Below, piece by piece: positions 12,854-24,902 of a stretch of DNA of 64,000 nt; position 1 is the first letter of the stretch; each line of letters begins with the position of its first letter. The DNA is from Nissolia schottii (Eukaryota; Streptophyta; Magnoliopsida; Fabales; Fabaceae): NCBI GenBank assembly GCA_003254905.1, contig QANU01011218.1, forward strand, positions 293,605-357,604, read 5' to 3'. The position numbers and the translations under genes are program-made. Under the pieces are notes generated by a model. The model saw only the letters and a program-made list of their open reading frames with translations. It searched no databases and was not told the DNA's origin.

Positions 12854-13640
12854 AAAAGGATAAATAGCAATTTACCCCCTTACACTATTATTCATGTGCA
12901 CTTAACATCCTAAGTTTTAAAAATGTGCAGTTTAACACCTTAATGATTACAAACTGTTCAAATTAGCTATCGGTTAACTCTTCCATCCAAAGTTCCTAAT
13001 AATAAGCATGTGCCAAACATATGATCCATTAAATTGACACAATTATCCCCATAAACAAAGTAACACTAAATAAAAAATAAATAAAAACACTAAAAATCTT
13101 ATCCTCCTTTTTCTCTAACCATCAACTTCTTCTTTTTCTCTCTCTGTTTTTTTTTTTGATAAATCTCCAAACATCAGGTGGTGGCTTAACTCACCACCAA
13201 TTGAGATGGGGTGAGGCCAAAACAATCGCGTCCCTATCCTACATCGACTTGCAAAGAGATATAATATCAAACCATTAAAATTATCTTCTTCCATCAACTT
13301 AAGCTTTTGGAAAAGATGGTAGCTTGACATAGTATTAGAGCTACTATATATGACAAAAAATGTCAAAAGTTCAATCCTTGCCAACCTCCATTCAAACAAA
13401 ATTACCACGTTGCAAGCCAAAAGAGTTATTGCGTGAGAGGGTGTGTAAAGAGACACATAAAACCACTCAATTGCCTCTATCCATCAACTTAAGTTTTTGT
13501 GAGAGATGGTAGCTTGACACGCCTCTCCTAAGTAATGCATTGCCTCCCCCAAGCACCACACCAACTCCACGAAGGAAACGCAGGAAAAAACTATCTCCAC
13601 CGTGAATACTTGGAGCGAACCTTCGTAGTAAAAAATGTTG
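12854..13640. repeat. interspersed repeat with a direct duplication
   Basis: CCATCAACTTAAG(C/T)TTTT followed by AGATGGTAGCTTGACA occurs at 13291 and again at 13481, giving a 190-bp spacing. Between them lie ATTAGAGCTACTATATATGA and GTTCAATCCTTGCCAACC, which resemble the TGGTATCAGAGC...GTTCAATCC layout of a widespread plant interspersed repeat. No gene is present. Confidence 0.45.
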
Positions 13641-14845
13641 ACTTTTTTTGTAGTATCCAAATTTGTTTTATTATTTTATTTTTGTTTTAGATAACATGGG
13701 ATTTTGTTTTCATATTTTAAAACTTAAATAGGAAATTAGATAAGATGTTTTTAAATTTTAAATGGGAAATAGGAAATAGGAAATAAGATAAGATGCTTTT
13801 AAAATTTAAATAGGAAGTAAGAGATAATATAAGATGCTTTTAAATTTTAAATAAGACGATTTGAAAATTAAATAATCTTTCACTAATTAATAAGTTAATT
13901 TTGAAAATTTGAAATAAATGATTTTCTATTATTTTGATCTTAAAATTTATCAGTAATTAGAGTTTAGTATGAAGTTTTAGTCCCATATCACCAGTTTTTG
14001 AGAGTTGTGGTGCTAATTCACTCAAGAGATTAAAGGTTTCGCTTCTAGTGGGACTATTTGATCTAGTTTAATATTTTTGTTTGTGGGGGAAGCAGTGCCT
14101 TTACATAGGGTGTCAACGTTATTCCATTAGAGTGTTCTGAGTCAGTCAATAGTGTCGTTCAAGTACCTACCGAGCTTGTGAGGAATGACAGTTACTCTCC
14201 AGCAACTCTAAGTGAGTAGGTTGTTGCTCATAGTTTATTTTATTCATTATATTTATGTTCATATTTTATAAGCATGATTTAGTTTTAGCATTTTCCACAT
14301 TTTTATAAAAATAAGGATTTATTTTATGAAAAACTATTTTTAAAAAATAAGGATTTGTTTTAAGAAAATATTTATGAAATTGTTTTATTGAAATCTTTTA
14401 TAGAAACGTGTTTATTTTATTTACGAAAATTATATTTACTTTTATAACATTTATGAAGTTATTTATGAATAGTTTATAAAAGGATTTAGAAAATCATGAA
14501 AAACCAATTTAGAATCGCCATGCGGCCATTGTTTTATTTCATAAAAATCATCATGTTGCATCTGTATGTTCATGAATTTCAAATGTTATGATCATGTCAG
14601 TTATTTCAGTTATCAGTAATCATGTTTATGTTATTTTATTTAAGTTGTTTTCATGGAGTGAGATCAGGGATATAACTGTACGTTAGCGACAATCTACATT
14701 GACCCTCGTATACTTTGTATTATCGTCATGTAAAATATATTTTAAACATATAGATTAATTAGGGGAAGACAGTGAAACTTGGACATATGGCATGCCCATG
14801 ACGCCTAGAGTCATGAATCATATAGATTAGGATACTGGTTGTGAG
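13641..14845 (+). mobile_element. gypsy LTR-like sequence, left part
   Basis: Begins with an AT-rich tandem repeat (next entry), followed by a GC-richer block at 14100-14230 ending in AAGTGAGTAGGTTG. It then has CATGACGCCTAGAGTCATGAA at about 14798-14818, of a type seen in long plant chromovirus LTRs. A comparable block ending in GGTGAGTGGAG lies at 19.15-19.27 kb. Lineage is inferred. Confidence 0.4.
13725..13865 (+). repeat. short tandem repeat array, about 50-bp unit
   Basis: Three degenerate units of the form TTTTAAAATTTAAATAGGAA followed by ATAAGATAAGATG are seen in tandem. The array is noncoding and lies inside the LTR-like stretch. Confidence 0.6.
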
Positions 14846-15320
14846 GCCTGGTGTTGGTCTTGGCAACCAATACCCAAGAGGGGGGTGAATTGGGTATTTT
14901 AGAAATTATTCCAATTTCAACAAATATTGCATTTTCATGCAATTAACGTTACTATGCAGCGTTATATAACAATTAAAGATTTAATATAGGCATGCTCAAT
15001 TATGTTTGTAATAAAACAATAAGATCAACAAAGCAACTTATAAACAATTATCAACATATGCAATTCTCAAATATGCAAGACAATAATATAAGTTTGCAAT
15101 AAATAAAGAGATAGAGTTAGAGAGATTGCAAACATAGATTTATCCTGGTTCGACCACCCTTGTGATCTACGTCCAGTCCCCAAGCGACTTGCTCAAGATT
15201 TCTCCACTATCATCAAGCTTCTAACTTAGGTGCTTGACAAACCTTTACATCCAAGAGCACTCCTCACACTTAGGATCCCCCACCTTTGTGTAGAAGCCTC
15301 AAGAACCAAACCTTAGGGAT
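14846..15320 (+). repeat. unclassified interspersed repeat bordering a gap
   Basis: It starts with TGTTGGTCTTGGCAACCAAT, then CCCAAGAGGGGGGTGAATTG. Towards the gap it has GGTTCGACCACCCTTGTG and CAGTCCCCAAGCGACTTGC. I associate this combination with an abundant plant repeat but cannot name the family. It seems inserted into the surrounding gypsy LTR. Its right end is lost in the gap. Confidence 0.45.
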
Positions 15321-15960
15321 NNNNNNNNNNNNNNNNNNNNNNNNNNNNNNNNNNNNNNNNNNNNNNNNNNNNNNNNNNNNNNNNNNNNNNNNNNNNNNNN
15401 NNNNNNNNNNNNNNNNNNNNNNNNNNNNNNNNNNNNNNNNNNNNNNNNNNNNNNNNNNNNNNNNNNNNNNNNNNNNNNNNNNNNNNNNNNNNNNNNNNNN
15501 NNNNNNNNNNNNNNNNNNNNNNNNNNNNNNNNNNNNNNNNNNNNNNNNNNNNNNNNNNNNNNNNNNNNNNNNNNNNNNNNNNNNNNNNNNNNNNNNNNNN
15601 NNNNNNNNNNNNNNNNNNNNNNNNNNNNNNNNNNNNNNNNNNNNNNNNNNNNNNNNNNNNNNNNNNNNNNNNNNNNNNNNNNNNNNNNNNNNNNNNNNNN
15701 NNNNNNNNNNNNNNNNNNNNNNNNNNNNNNNNNNNNNNNNNNNNNNNNNNNNNNNNNNNNNNNNNNNNNNNNNNNNNNNNNNNNNNNNNNNNNNNNNNNN
15801 NNNNNNNNNNNNNNNNNNNNNNNNNNNNNNNNNNNNNNNNNNNNNNNNNNNNNNNNNNNNNNNNNNNNNNNNNNNNNNNNNNNNNNNNNNNNNNNNNNNN
15901 NNNNNNNNNNNNNNNNNNNNNNNNNNNNNNNNNNNNNNNNNNNNNNNNNNNNNNNNNNNN
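15321..15960. other. assembly gap, 640 N
   Basis: A run of 640 unknown bases. Nothing can be said about its content; any open frame crossing it is artificial. Confidence 0.99.
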
Positions 15961-16740
15961 CGCATTAGCATATATAGCTAGACCGTATTGCTCAAGATAT
16001 ATCTATCTAGATACCTCCCAAATTGCTATTTTATTGCAATGTTTTTATGAAAGCTTTATTATTAGTATTATTATGATATTATAATGATTTTGTATGATAA
16101 GTGTTATATGTATTACATTATGTATGTCCATATTTTGAAATGTCTCGTGGGTGTTGTGGGTGATCGCTCGCTCACTCACTGAGGCTCTCTCCCAAGAGTT
16201 CTCACCCCTCAACCTTCGTTTCTAATTGAAAGTTAAGTTGTAGCAATAGTTTCTTAGAGGCTGTGGTCAGCCGTAGCAACGTTAGGAATTTTTGAGCAAG
16301 CAGTCACCTTGAGGTAAAGCTATCCACAGAGCTATATTAGACATTTATTTTTATTTGTAATTGTGTTAGTGTCTAGAGTATTCTAGTTGTATACATGCAA
16401 GATCTTCAGACTGATCACATATTTTACATGTATATTTATGTTTATTGTAAAGAATTTATTTATGTTTATTCAAAAAAGATGTCTTAGTTTATTTTATTTT
16501 ATTTTATAATTTAAAATGCATGTTTTTATGAAAAACTTTAGATTTTTCTAAGGGAATTACTCCCTTGCCAAAGATTTTACAAAATATCTTGTTGCTCCTT
16601 ATCTCTAGTGTTTGGTACCTTCCTCTGCGGATCTGCGTTGTATGAGCACCGCAGAATAGTTTGAATTGGATCTGACCCTTTTTCCTTTGTTGTCGTCGTT
16701 GTTCCCATCTTCCATGGAAATCTTAAGTGAAGAATGCTCA
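15961..16740 (+). mobile_element. gypsy LTR-like sequence, right part, and leader
   Basis: A block at 16141-16205 (CTCGCTCACTCACTGAGGC, then CTCACCCCT) matches the style of chromovirus-like LTRs. A stretch near 16610-16720 precedes the gag relic at 17.08 kb and may be the leader. No polypurine tract or primer site was identified with confidence. Confidence 0.4.
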
Positions 16741-17080
16741 TTCAGATCCAACATTCTTCTTTTTTCAATTACTATCAACGGTTAACATAACACAACCATT
16801 TTTTTAGCTCTATTCTTCTTTGTTCCAAAAGAAAAGAAATAGGGAAAAAATCATAAAATAAATTCTGCAAGATTTGTTGCTGCAAGAGAAATTTAAGGTG
16901 TCGGGTGTTCTTGGTACATTAGACGTGTTCCCTAATAGGTTAATTTCACAAATTTGTTGCTTCAATTCCCTAATAGCACAACAAAGTTGAGACGTGTTCG
17001 TTGTTTTTGGCTTTATTAATATTTCCCACAAGTTTATTAAGTGAGGATCCACTACATTGGTGATTCATTCCATTGACTCC
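16741..17080. other. noncoding, between LTR-like sequence and gag relic
   Basis: AT-rich. Nothing supported; a minus-strand frame at 16810-17052 has no recognisable motif. Confidence 0.4.
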
Positions 17081-18889
17081 ATGGCTGACTCTACTCTCTT
17101 GAAAACAACAGAGGACAAGGCTAAGCAAGCTTTAGCTCATAGACAGGAGCTAACAATGTAAGTGGAAAATCAACAAATCCAAGCACGATTCCAGCAGATT
17201 GAGCCTCTGCTACTCCAAAATCAACAACAATCATCATAATCGCGCCGAGGAGGTAATAACTCGAGCCTTGAAACTTGTTTTAATCGATGATCATTCCAAT
17301 TGCGAAATGTGAAACTATATTTCCCAAGGTTTGGTGGATCAGATGTGCTGCAATGGCTCTTTAAGGCTGACACAACAAGGATCATTTCACGATTATTACA
17401 CACAATTTAGAGCTCTAGCGAATCACACTTTTGACATGAGCACCGATTGTATCTTTGACTATTTTTATTACTGGCTTGAAAAAGGAGATCCAACTTGATG
17501 TGGTGGCTCAATCACCAGCGACGCTCATGAGAGCCGTAACACTCGCCAAACTATATGAAGAAAAGAATCAACAGACCAAACCTTCTCAGTGGAAAGTACA
17601 ATGACCAAAACACCCTCCCTACCACACCCACCTTTATCTCAAACACTCAACCACACAGCATCAAACCACTATTTCCCTTGCCCAGAAATCCCAATTCGAG
17701 AAAGATGTCACATGCAGAGATACAAAGTAGAAGAGAGAAAGGCCAATGGTTCACATGTTGTAAAAAATTTACTTGGAATCACAAATGGCCCAACGGACAC
17801 ATAATGCTGCTGCTCTTTGGTGATGATGCTGAAGAACAAACTAAGATAGAGCCTCGGGAGGTTATTGGTAGTCTTGCAGAACCAAAATGTAATCAACAGG
17901 CCACTCTGTCATTAAATGCCCTGGATGGGTACAGTTGAGCAGGCTCTTAAAGGAGCCATGATGCAAATTCTGGTAGATAATGGTACTAGAGATAATTTTA
18001 TCCAGCCAAGAGTTGTACGATTTCTCAAGCTCACTTCTTAGGCTAACCCAGAATTTCGAGTCGTGGTTGGGGATGGTACTTACTACAGTACTGAAGGATT
18101 TATTCTTGCAGTGGAGGTGAATTTGTAAGGATACCAATTTGCAGCTCCATATTTTGTTTTTCCAGTAGTACATGTTGACTTTATCTTGGGGGGCTCTTGG
18201 TTGGTCAGCATTTGTCCTTTTGTCACTGATTATGCAATAATGACAATTAGTTTTGAAAGGAATGATGGTTGGGTATGCTTGCAAGCTGAAAAGCCATAGA
18301 AGCTTGCCATAGCTAAGTTCCATCATATTAAGGGGCTTTCTCACACACAGACTATTGCTGAATGCTTTACCATTTGGTGCCAAATCCAAGGTGTTAACAA
18401 AGATCATCTGCTTGATCTTCCCACATCTCTAAAACCCGAATTGGCATTGATTCTTCATTAGTATGCAATGGTTTTCCAGAAGTCGATGGGCTTGCCATTG
18501 AACAGACTGTAGAATCATACAATTCCACTCATGGAAGGGTCCAATCATGTCAAATCTAGATCCTAATAGGTACCTACATAGTCAAAAGCAGTAGATTGAG
18601 ATCATGGTTAAAGAGATGCTAGAGGAGGGCATCCTCAAACCAAGCAATAGCCCATTCTCATCTCCCATTCATTTGGTGAAAAAAAAAAAGGATAGCACAT
18701 GGAGATTTCTATACTAATTACCAGGCCCTGAATGTAATTACTATCAAATATAAGTTCCCTATGCCTATTGTAGATGAGTTGCTAGATGAATTACATGGTG
18801 CTATGTTCTTTTCTAAACAGGGTTTAAGGTCTGGTTATCACCAAATTGTGGTTGAATTTGAGGATAAATATAAGACAACATTTAAAATG
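17081..18889 (+). pseudogene. Ty3/gypsy gag-protease-RT relic, multiple stops and frameshifts
   Basis: Reading across stops and frame changes from the ATG at 17081 gives a gag with a start like MADSTLL, a Gln-rich stretch (FQQIEPLLLQNQQQSS) and KLYFPRFGGSDVLQWLFKA, the conserved gag core of gypsy elements. Further on is a protease-like stretch (VDNGTRDNFIQP; the usual D-S/T-G is changed to DNGT, then VVVGDG and DFILGGSWL) and then RT starting GLPLNRL...[34 protein letters not shown] and SGYHQIVVEFEDKYKTTFK. The relic breaks off after the RT motif before the YxDD catalytic box, exactly where another LTR starts at 18890. It cannot encode a functional protein. Confidence 0.85.
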
Positions 18890-19486
18890 TGATGACCCTT
18901 CTTTCTAAGTAACTCCTAAGGTACTTAGGAAGGGTCATGAAAAAAAAAGAAGGGAAACACTACATCGCGTATAGCATGCTACATCGGAACGGGGCAGGGC
19001 AACATTGTAGCTGCTCGACGATTCTGCCTCACATCATTTAAGTTTATTGGGGGAGAGGTTTTTCTCCCCTATAAATAGAGACTTCTTGATAAAGCCTTAG
19101 TTGCTAATTTTCTTTATAGCTCATGAGGTTCCACCTAATGTTGGGACTTTTGACTCTAGTATTTTTTTGCGGAGAAGTAGTGCCTCCTCCTAGGATGCCA
19201 ATGCTACACCGCTTGGAGCTCCCAGTGTAGTTTTCCTCAATTCCATACCATTCTAGGTGAGTGGAGATCCTAGTGCATCGACGGTGTGTCGTTTTGCGGT
19301 CCGTCAATCGAGTCAGTTATGTTTTATTTATTTAGTTCAATTAATTATGTATTTAATTATTTATTTATGTATGCATTTATTTATATGCATAAAATGCTTA
19401 GTAATTGCATGCATAGGTTTAGGTAGAGACTCATATAGTAAAGTATAATATTTTAGGATTATTCTAAGACCTCCATAATTAGTAGT
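18890..19486 (+). mobile_element. LTR inserted into the gypsy RT relic
   Basis: The RT relic stops abruptly at TTTAAAATG and new sequence begins TGATGACCCTTCTTTC. It contains a strong TATA box, CTATAAATAGAG at about 19069-19080, placed about 180 bp from the start as expected for a U3-R boundary. A GTGAGTGGAG block follows at 19259. The right end was not determined; a different LTR-like sequence begins near 19489. Direction is plus from the TATA box. Confidence 0.55.
19070..19078 (+). promoter_or_regulatory. TATA box of the LTR
   Basis: TATAAATAG preceded by C-rich CTCCCC. Matches the plant TATA consensus and lies in a sequence that otherwise looks like an LTR U3. Confidence 0.6.
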
Positions 19487-19488
19487 AA

Positions 19489-20750
19489 TTGATAACTCTC
19501 CCATGAGAGTTATATTTGGTTTTCCTCTCATATATCTTTTAGACTAACTCTTGCATTTTCTAGGCATTTTACCATCATATCTAATTCATTATTGACAAAT
19601 TGGTTTCTCTTTAGGGTTAGCAAAAATCATGCATTTTAGGCATCCATTGTAGGCTTGTTCATGGTTTTTCAGGTCCTGAGATCCCTGAGAGAAGTATGAA
19701 TCACAAGGAGGAGTTTAGAACACATCCCAAACCTTCATCCCTGCCAACCAAGCGCTGAACCTGGTGCTCGGTCACTCGAGTTCCAGTTCTCACAGTTCTA
19801 ATGCAGGAGGTTGGCACTCGAACGCTAGATATGGCACTTGAGCGCCAGGACAACAATGTTTTGTTCTCAAATGTAGAATCAAAAAATGTATTAACACATT
19901 TTCTAATTTGGCGCTCGAGCGCCAGTCGTAGCACTCGAACACTAGGATGGTAATTATTTAAGCTCGAAGTGGAATCCGATGCAGAATCAACACGTTTTCT
20001 AACTTAGGGCTGAGGTTATAAAAAGGGATGAGAAGAACATAGAAAAATCATCATCCGGAGCTAGAAATCACTAAGAATAGAGTTTTGGGAGAGAATTTGA
20101 GAGTTACGAAGGGGATTAAGGAGCGTCATCATTCCTTATTTAGCCATTTTGATATATTATTCTTATTCATCTTGTTATCATCTGATGTTGTTTTCTATTT
20201 CAAGAATAAACTAATCCTTTTGAGGTTAGGGTCTTGATGTAGCTTATGTTGTTATTCAATCATACGAACTTGTGTCTTATATGCAATTGGAGAAAACTAG
20301 TACAATAGTTCAAGTAAGGAATTAGCCATAGGCTAGCTATAATTAGAGATAATTTGGGTGTTCTGTGCAATCATGTTAGAGAATTGAATAACTGAGATTT
20401 GAATTAGTAAAATTAGCATAGGTGAAATCAAGTACCGTAACGCCTTTATCATCTGAATTAAACTCTATTGTTTATTGTCTTCTTAATTAGGAGAAGTGTA
20501 TCAAATGTAGACTGTCACAAACGTGAAAAGTCACCCAAAAATGATAGTCGCAGTAGAGCAGCAAGAGTCATCTATGAGGTTAGGACTGCGACATGGTTTA
20601 AGAGGTTGAGTCATCTAACACTCGCACTAAAAAAAGGGGTTAGCCTGGCTCACTTTCTCTTTCTACGGTCAACCCAATGTTTTTATGAGTATAGGTTTTG
20701 TGTGTCACAAAATAGGTATAAAAATAACGTCACTCATTAAAAGTATAACG
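19489..20750 (+). mobile_element. Tat/Athila-like gypsy LTR with GCTCGAGC motifs
   Basis: It begins TGATAACTCTCCCATGAGAG, the same start as the LTR at 57785 (TGATAACTCTCCACTG). Both are followed by a segment ending in TTTTCAGGT and a GC-rich block of repeated (G/A)CGCTCGAGCGCCA-type palindromes (here about 19745-19945). The distal part (20220-20460) resembles 61.7-62.0 kb, with an AATAGGTGAAATCAA-like string in both. GTGTGTCACAAAATAGGTAT near 20700 would be the leader. Coding content is absent. The family name is inferred. Confidence 0.5.
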
Positions 20751-21032
20751 AGTGAAAAACAACTTTTACTATAAATGAAAAAAAAAACCACAAAGAAAAA
20801 GGGATGGCACTAAGCACCACAAATCTCACAATTAGCAGCACCGGATAACAAAATACAAAAGACAAATACATTCATTGACTGTCACCGTTCAATTGTTCAC
20901 TTACAGATCCAATCTCGGATTTGATCACATTGAAAACGAAATGCTCAAGACATATATAATAACATAGTCATGTTCACCCTAATGGATCACTATATAGCAG
21001 TATTATCATTTATCCCCATATTCTATTTAGTC
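20751..21032. other. intergenic, 3' side of the secreted-protein gene
   Basis: AT-rich. The 3' UTR of the minus-strand gene at 21033-21485 is expected here, but I cannot define it. Confidence 0.4.
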
Positions 21033-21485
21033 TTAGGGTAAAATTGGCTTTTTAGGAATGGTTGCACAAGATCGACCAGCGATAATTGTATGAAAATCAT
21101 AGGATACAAAATTTTTATCGACGTAACGCTTCACCTTTTGATCATCATTACCAAAGATATTACAAACGGCTTGCAAGTAACTCAAAGGCAATTTCTTTGT
21201 TATCTGCGTAGAGAATCTCACGGAACGCAATTCGTCCCGGCAAAGAATGTGATTCCAATTCAACGAGAAACGGTTTCCTTGAGTCGTAGCCGGCGGCTGG
21301 GGAGAAGGATTCATGACCAGCCTGAGGCAGTGCTCTATGGTGCTGTTGGCTGTGGTAGGGATCATGCACGTCATTATCATGGACATGGCAACCATCATAA
21401 TGGTCATGGTCCATGGTGTTGACATTGAGGGTGTTCTTGTGTGGTAAGAAGATGACATTGTGTGAAAGTAGGGGTTTTCAAGCAA
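21033..21485 (-). CDS. small secreted four-cysteine protein, copy 1 (150 aa)
   Basis: I do not recognise the family. Visible features: a polar N terminus, a hydrophobic signal-peptide-like stretch at residues 26-43 (TMTIMMVAMSMIMTCMIP) and a mature part of about 100 residues starting near STIEHCLR. Mature cysteines are C53, C82, C108 and C140. Copy 2 at 29846-30331 has the same order with identical spacing C-x25-C-x31-C for the last three, which supports both as real proteins. Shared blocks are TIEHCLR, LPLSY(L/M)xA(V/L)C, IFGxD and CATI. It probably enters the secretory pathway and forms two disulfides (inference). The first ATG is reported, but M10 (MSSS) or M21 (MSTPW) put the signal peptide closer to the start and M10 aligns with M10 of copy 2. 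Single exon. CTATAAAG on the minus strand near 21507 could be a TATA box, close to the ATG. Confidence 0.7.
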   Translation of the reverse strand: MLENPYFHTMSSSYHTRTPSMSTPWTMTIMMVAMSMIMTCMIPTTANSTIEHCLRLVMNPSPQPPATTQGNRFSLNWNHILCRDELRSVRFSTQITKKLPLSYLQAVCNIFGNDDQKVKRYVDKNFVSYDFHTIIAGRSCATIPKKPILP

Positions 21486-22590
21486 ATGAACAAGATCCCA
21501 TTTCTTTATAGGCTTTTCTGTTTGTGTGGCAAGTTGTGCGTTAATTTCTTATTGGGGTTTGATTAAATTTCTTAACATCTATACTTAATGTATTTCAGTT
21601 TAAAGTTTCAAAACTCCTTACGAAGAAAAGAAAAAAGTTTCAAAACTCACATGTCTAATTCATTAGTATATATGACAAGACGTTTAAATCTGTTTAATTT
21701 TTATGCATGGTAATCTAATTATATATGTTATTCACATCAACAAAATGAATTTTTTTTTAAAAAGTAATAAGTGTGAAAATCAATCACTTTTAGTAAAATG
21801 GTAATTAATACATAATTAAGTAATTAATACATAATTAAATGACACTAGGTAAAACCATTTTAAACCAAAAACCTAAAAAAAATTAAACCCATATTATTAT
21901 TTGTCATAAAAGACTACAAACCCAATCCTAACATGAGTATCCTGCCCAATAAGAAGCGTTAGACTCATCAAGCCCATTACAAATGAAGAGCCAATAGAAA
22001 ATAATAACTCTCATGAAAAATAAATCATTACAACACGCACCACACTTCTTTTCTATTCATTTACAATTCTGTTTTGGGCATTAACTTTTCTATGGGTTAT
22101 AATATAATTGTTGCTCAAAAAATAGGTTGGATATGAATTTTATAAACGTATAGGTCAAAAAACTAAAATCGCCATAGTGTAAAATGATTTCAGAATTTTT
22201 TAAAAAAAAAAAAGAAAAAAAAGGCTGAAATCGCCATCTNAAGGATGAAATCGCCATCTTGTCACCCCCTTGGCTATTTAAGGTTTAGGGCTCAACACAT
22301 GACAATTTTTTTTTTGAAAATGATACTGAAATTGCCATGCCTTGTGACGATTTCAGTACCATCGCCCCATACAATTATAAATCTTGTATCATATGCATAT
22401 TATAGGGATTTGTTACATTTGGGAAAATATACTTGTAAAAAATCATCTATTTTGTCATAGAAAAGTTTTTTAGCATTATTTTTATCGATCGGTTGACACA
22501 TCACATTGTGGTCTTAACCTCCTTTATCATTCCCCGATTGCCATGTATAACCTTTAGAGACAATTATTTAGTGACTAATTAACTATTATT
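21486..22590. other. intergenic with GAAATCGCCAT repeats and an isolated N
   Basis: AT-rich, no gene. The string TGAAATCGCCATCT occurs on both sides of a single N at 22240, with a related inverted form (GACGATTTCAGTACC) near 22350. It probably belongs to the left margin of the transposon-like region that follows. Poly-A runs are at 22200-22222. Confidence 0.45.
22240..22240. other. isolated N at a direct-repeat junction
   Basis: AAGGCTGAAATCGCCATCT (22221-22239) lies to the left and AAGGATGAAATCGCCATCT (22241-22259) to the right. A one-base gap symbol between near-identical sequences suggests a contig join. Confidence 0.9.
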
Positions 22591-23000
22591 ATTAATAGTC
22601 CCGCTACACGTACACTACATTTTGATACACCATACATACATCTGTACTCATATACGGTGGGTCCTATAAAATAATCACTCACTCCTACTCTCATTCTCAC
22701 TCTCACCCATTCGTGCGTCACTACACGCATTCTTTAAAACCTTTCCGCTTCCCTCTCTCTTGCAAAAATAAGATTGCAAAAATCGTTCGTTTTCTCTCTT
22801 CACTCTCGTCACTCTCATCCTTCGTTGTCTCTTCACTCTCGTCACTATCATCTCTCGTCACTCTCTTCACTCTCATGTCTCTTCTGCAACTCATCATGCT
22901 CTCTGCACAAATTAAGATTTACCAAATGCAAACAAAGATCACACACGAAAACAAACACTGGTGAGTACATCGAAATGAATTCACTGTTTAGTGTTTGTTC

Positions 23001-23520
23001 GTCGATTTGCTATCCGTCTACCTTTCTTCAAGTTTTGTTCGATTGCATTTGGTTTAAAGAACGATTTCATAACGATCTTTGTTTTTTGAGAACGTTAGTG
23101 AGTCATTTGTGTATGAATATGTATAATGTTTGTGCACTATGCATACTAAAGTTTGTGCACTCTGTGTATGAGTTGCTTGCATCCCACATTTTGGCTATTA
23201 TGACTTCTTATCTCTAAAGTTTTTGCATCTGTAGTGTACTGTACTGTTGGTATTAGGGTTTTTTGTCGATTTGCTATCCGTCCACCTTTCTTCAAGTTTT
23301 ATTTGAGTTCATGTGGTTTAAAGAATGATTTAATAATGATCTTTGTTTTTCAAGAAAGTTAGTAAGTCATTTGTGTACGGATATGTATAATGTTTGTGCA
23401 CTATGTATACTAAAGTTTGTGCACTTTGTATGAGTTGCTTGCATTCCAACGTTTGGACTATTCTAAATTCTTATCTCTAAAGTTTGTGCACCTTTGGTGT
23501 AATGTTTGTGCACTCTTGCT
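23001..23520 (+). repeat. tandem duplication, about 264-bp unit, with AAAGTTTGTGCAC motif
   Basis: GTCGATTTGCTATCCGTC starts at 23001 and again at 23265 and the following ~230 bases are similar. Each unit ends with several copies of AAAGTTTGTGCAC or ATGTTTGTGCAC. It is noncoding and lies just upstream of the predicted first exon at 23606. Confidence 0.8.
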
Positions 23521-23605
23521 TGTATAGTTGGATTTATGGTCACTCATTTTTTGTTAAAAGCTTTTGAATTAAATTCATGATGTTAATTGTTCATTGTTGT
23601 AGACA

Positions 23606-24852
23606 TGGCTTCTCCACGATCACCCAAAGGGAAAGCTGTTGCTAAGGACGTCGGCGAAAAGGGTTTGGCATTAATAGACAACACCCGCCATGACATCGAG
23701 AGCAGAAAGGTAATACACAACTAAATTTTATCCATCTAATCCATTTAAGTGTGTGTAACTGTCTTGACATCGAATATTGTTTTAATTTATGCAGTGCAAA
23801 ATTGAGACATGCTGCTCAACCAAACAATTGGCAAAAGTCTGCGCAGCATTAACTCACGAATAGCGGGAATATGTGTTAATGGGTTTTGGGCCATTGCTAG
23901 AAATAGAGGGTGGTCAAGTAGGCCACCCATTAATGCTAGCATTGGCTGACTCATATGACCTTAATGGTCATTTTCTTAACACTCCATCTGGGAGGGTGGA
24001 TGTTAAGACAGAACTGATCAGCGCTGCACTGGGGCTACCATATCACGGTAAATTATGCGCACAAACAATGTGAATTCTTTACTTATCTAAATATTTTTTA
24101 TTTTTTTTTATTTTTAAAAAACACATATTGATGATGACTGTGTTTCCAATCTGTTGGTGCAGAGGCCCGATTCACCAAGGTCAGGCTTGAACATTTTGCG
24201 GTGCTTGCCCCCTTCAAGAAGAAGACCTTCGTCCAACTTATCTCAATGGTTAGGGAGAACATGGCTGGGCTAACTTTTCGGAGATCATTTTTAATGGCAA
24301 CATTAAAATGCTTTTTGTGTCCAAACACTTGTCTGGTGTCAAGTCCGACATACCTGGCGGTAATTGTGGATGTCGACAACCCCTAGCGTTACAACTGGAG
24401 TAATTACATCCACGAGTACATTGTTGACGGGATCCAACAGTATAGGAAAAACAAACTCAAGACAATCAACGACTGCTTGTATGTCTTGGAGGTATTATGT
24501 GTGCCCCTGCTTTTTATCTACTATTATTGATAAGTTAGCGTGTGATTATTATGATAAAGTTTATCCACTCTTTATATTCTTACCAATACTGGTATAACTT
24601 GGCTACCGTATGTGTAAAATTTGTGCACAATATCATATAAAGTTTGTGTATGAGTGACTGTAAAGTTTGTGTACTTAAATTTTATTATGTAATGTATGTC
24701 ACTAACATACTCTCTTACCTAAACAAGGTTCTGTACTTTCACATGGACAGGTTTGGCCAGTTTGAACTACTCAATGATCCACTCCTATCGTGGATCAGGT
24801 ATTGGACGTATGTTCAAATGAAGGAGATAGTGAAGCAAGCGAGGGCGAGCTA
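23606..24852 (+). pseudogene. plant-mobile-domain-like gene relic, copy 1
   Basis: Exon-like pieces: 23606-23709 (MASPRSPKGK... to a GTAATA donor), 23793-24046 (VCAALTHE, a TAG stop, then MGFGPLLEIEGGQ and ALADSYDLNGHF), 24162-24495 (LAPFKKKTFVQLISMVREN, TFRRSFLMATLKCFLCP, IVDVDNP, then a TAG and NWSNYIHEYIVDGIQQYRK), and 24728-24852 (VLYFHMDRFGQFELLN, then WIRYWT, ending at TAA/TAG-type stops). The layout matches aminotransferase-like/plant mobile domain proteins whose C-terminal part normally has a Y-F-H...W motif. In-frame stops after TLTHE and VDVDNP make it non-functional. Molecular function of the family is unknown to me. Introns carry the AAAGTTTGTGCAC motif. Confidence 0.6.
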
Positions 24853-24901
24853 AGTGGTGAGCACATTTATACCTGACTGTTATTAATTGTTTTGCTTCAT
24901 T

Positions 24902-24902
24902 N
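24902..24902. other. isolated N at the junction of a 1.2-kb direct duplication
   Basis: Left copy 23672-24901 ends TTTTGCTTCATT; right copy 24903-26106 begins TAATAGACAACACCCGCC and ends TTTTGCTTCATTTG. The N falls exactly between copies. Confidence 0.92.

Noticed and set aside
15146..15170. GGTTCGACCACCC as a possible tRNA T-arm
   Set aside because: No acceptor, D or anticodon arm can be built around it; it belongs to an interspersed repeat.
15270..15981. Long open frames on both strands near 15.3-16.0 kb
   Set aside because: They consist of translated N bases from the 640-base gap.
19701..19934. 77-codon minus-strand frame
   Set aside because: Lies in the GCTCGAGC palindrome block of an LTR and has no paralog with the same reading.
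21090..21422. 110-codon plus-strand frame
   Set aside because: Antisense shadow of secreted-protein copy 1; the minus frame is supported by its paralog.
22713..23217. Ser/Leu-rich overlapping frames of 83 and 147 codons
   Set aside because: They come from the TCACTCTCTTCACTC microsatellite and the duplicated noncoding segment upstream of the mobile-domain relic.
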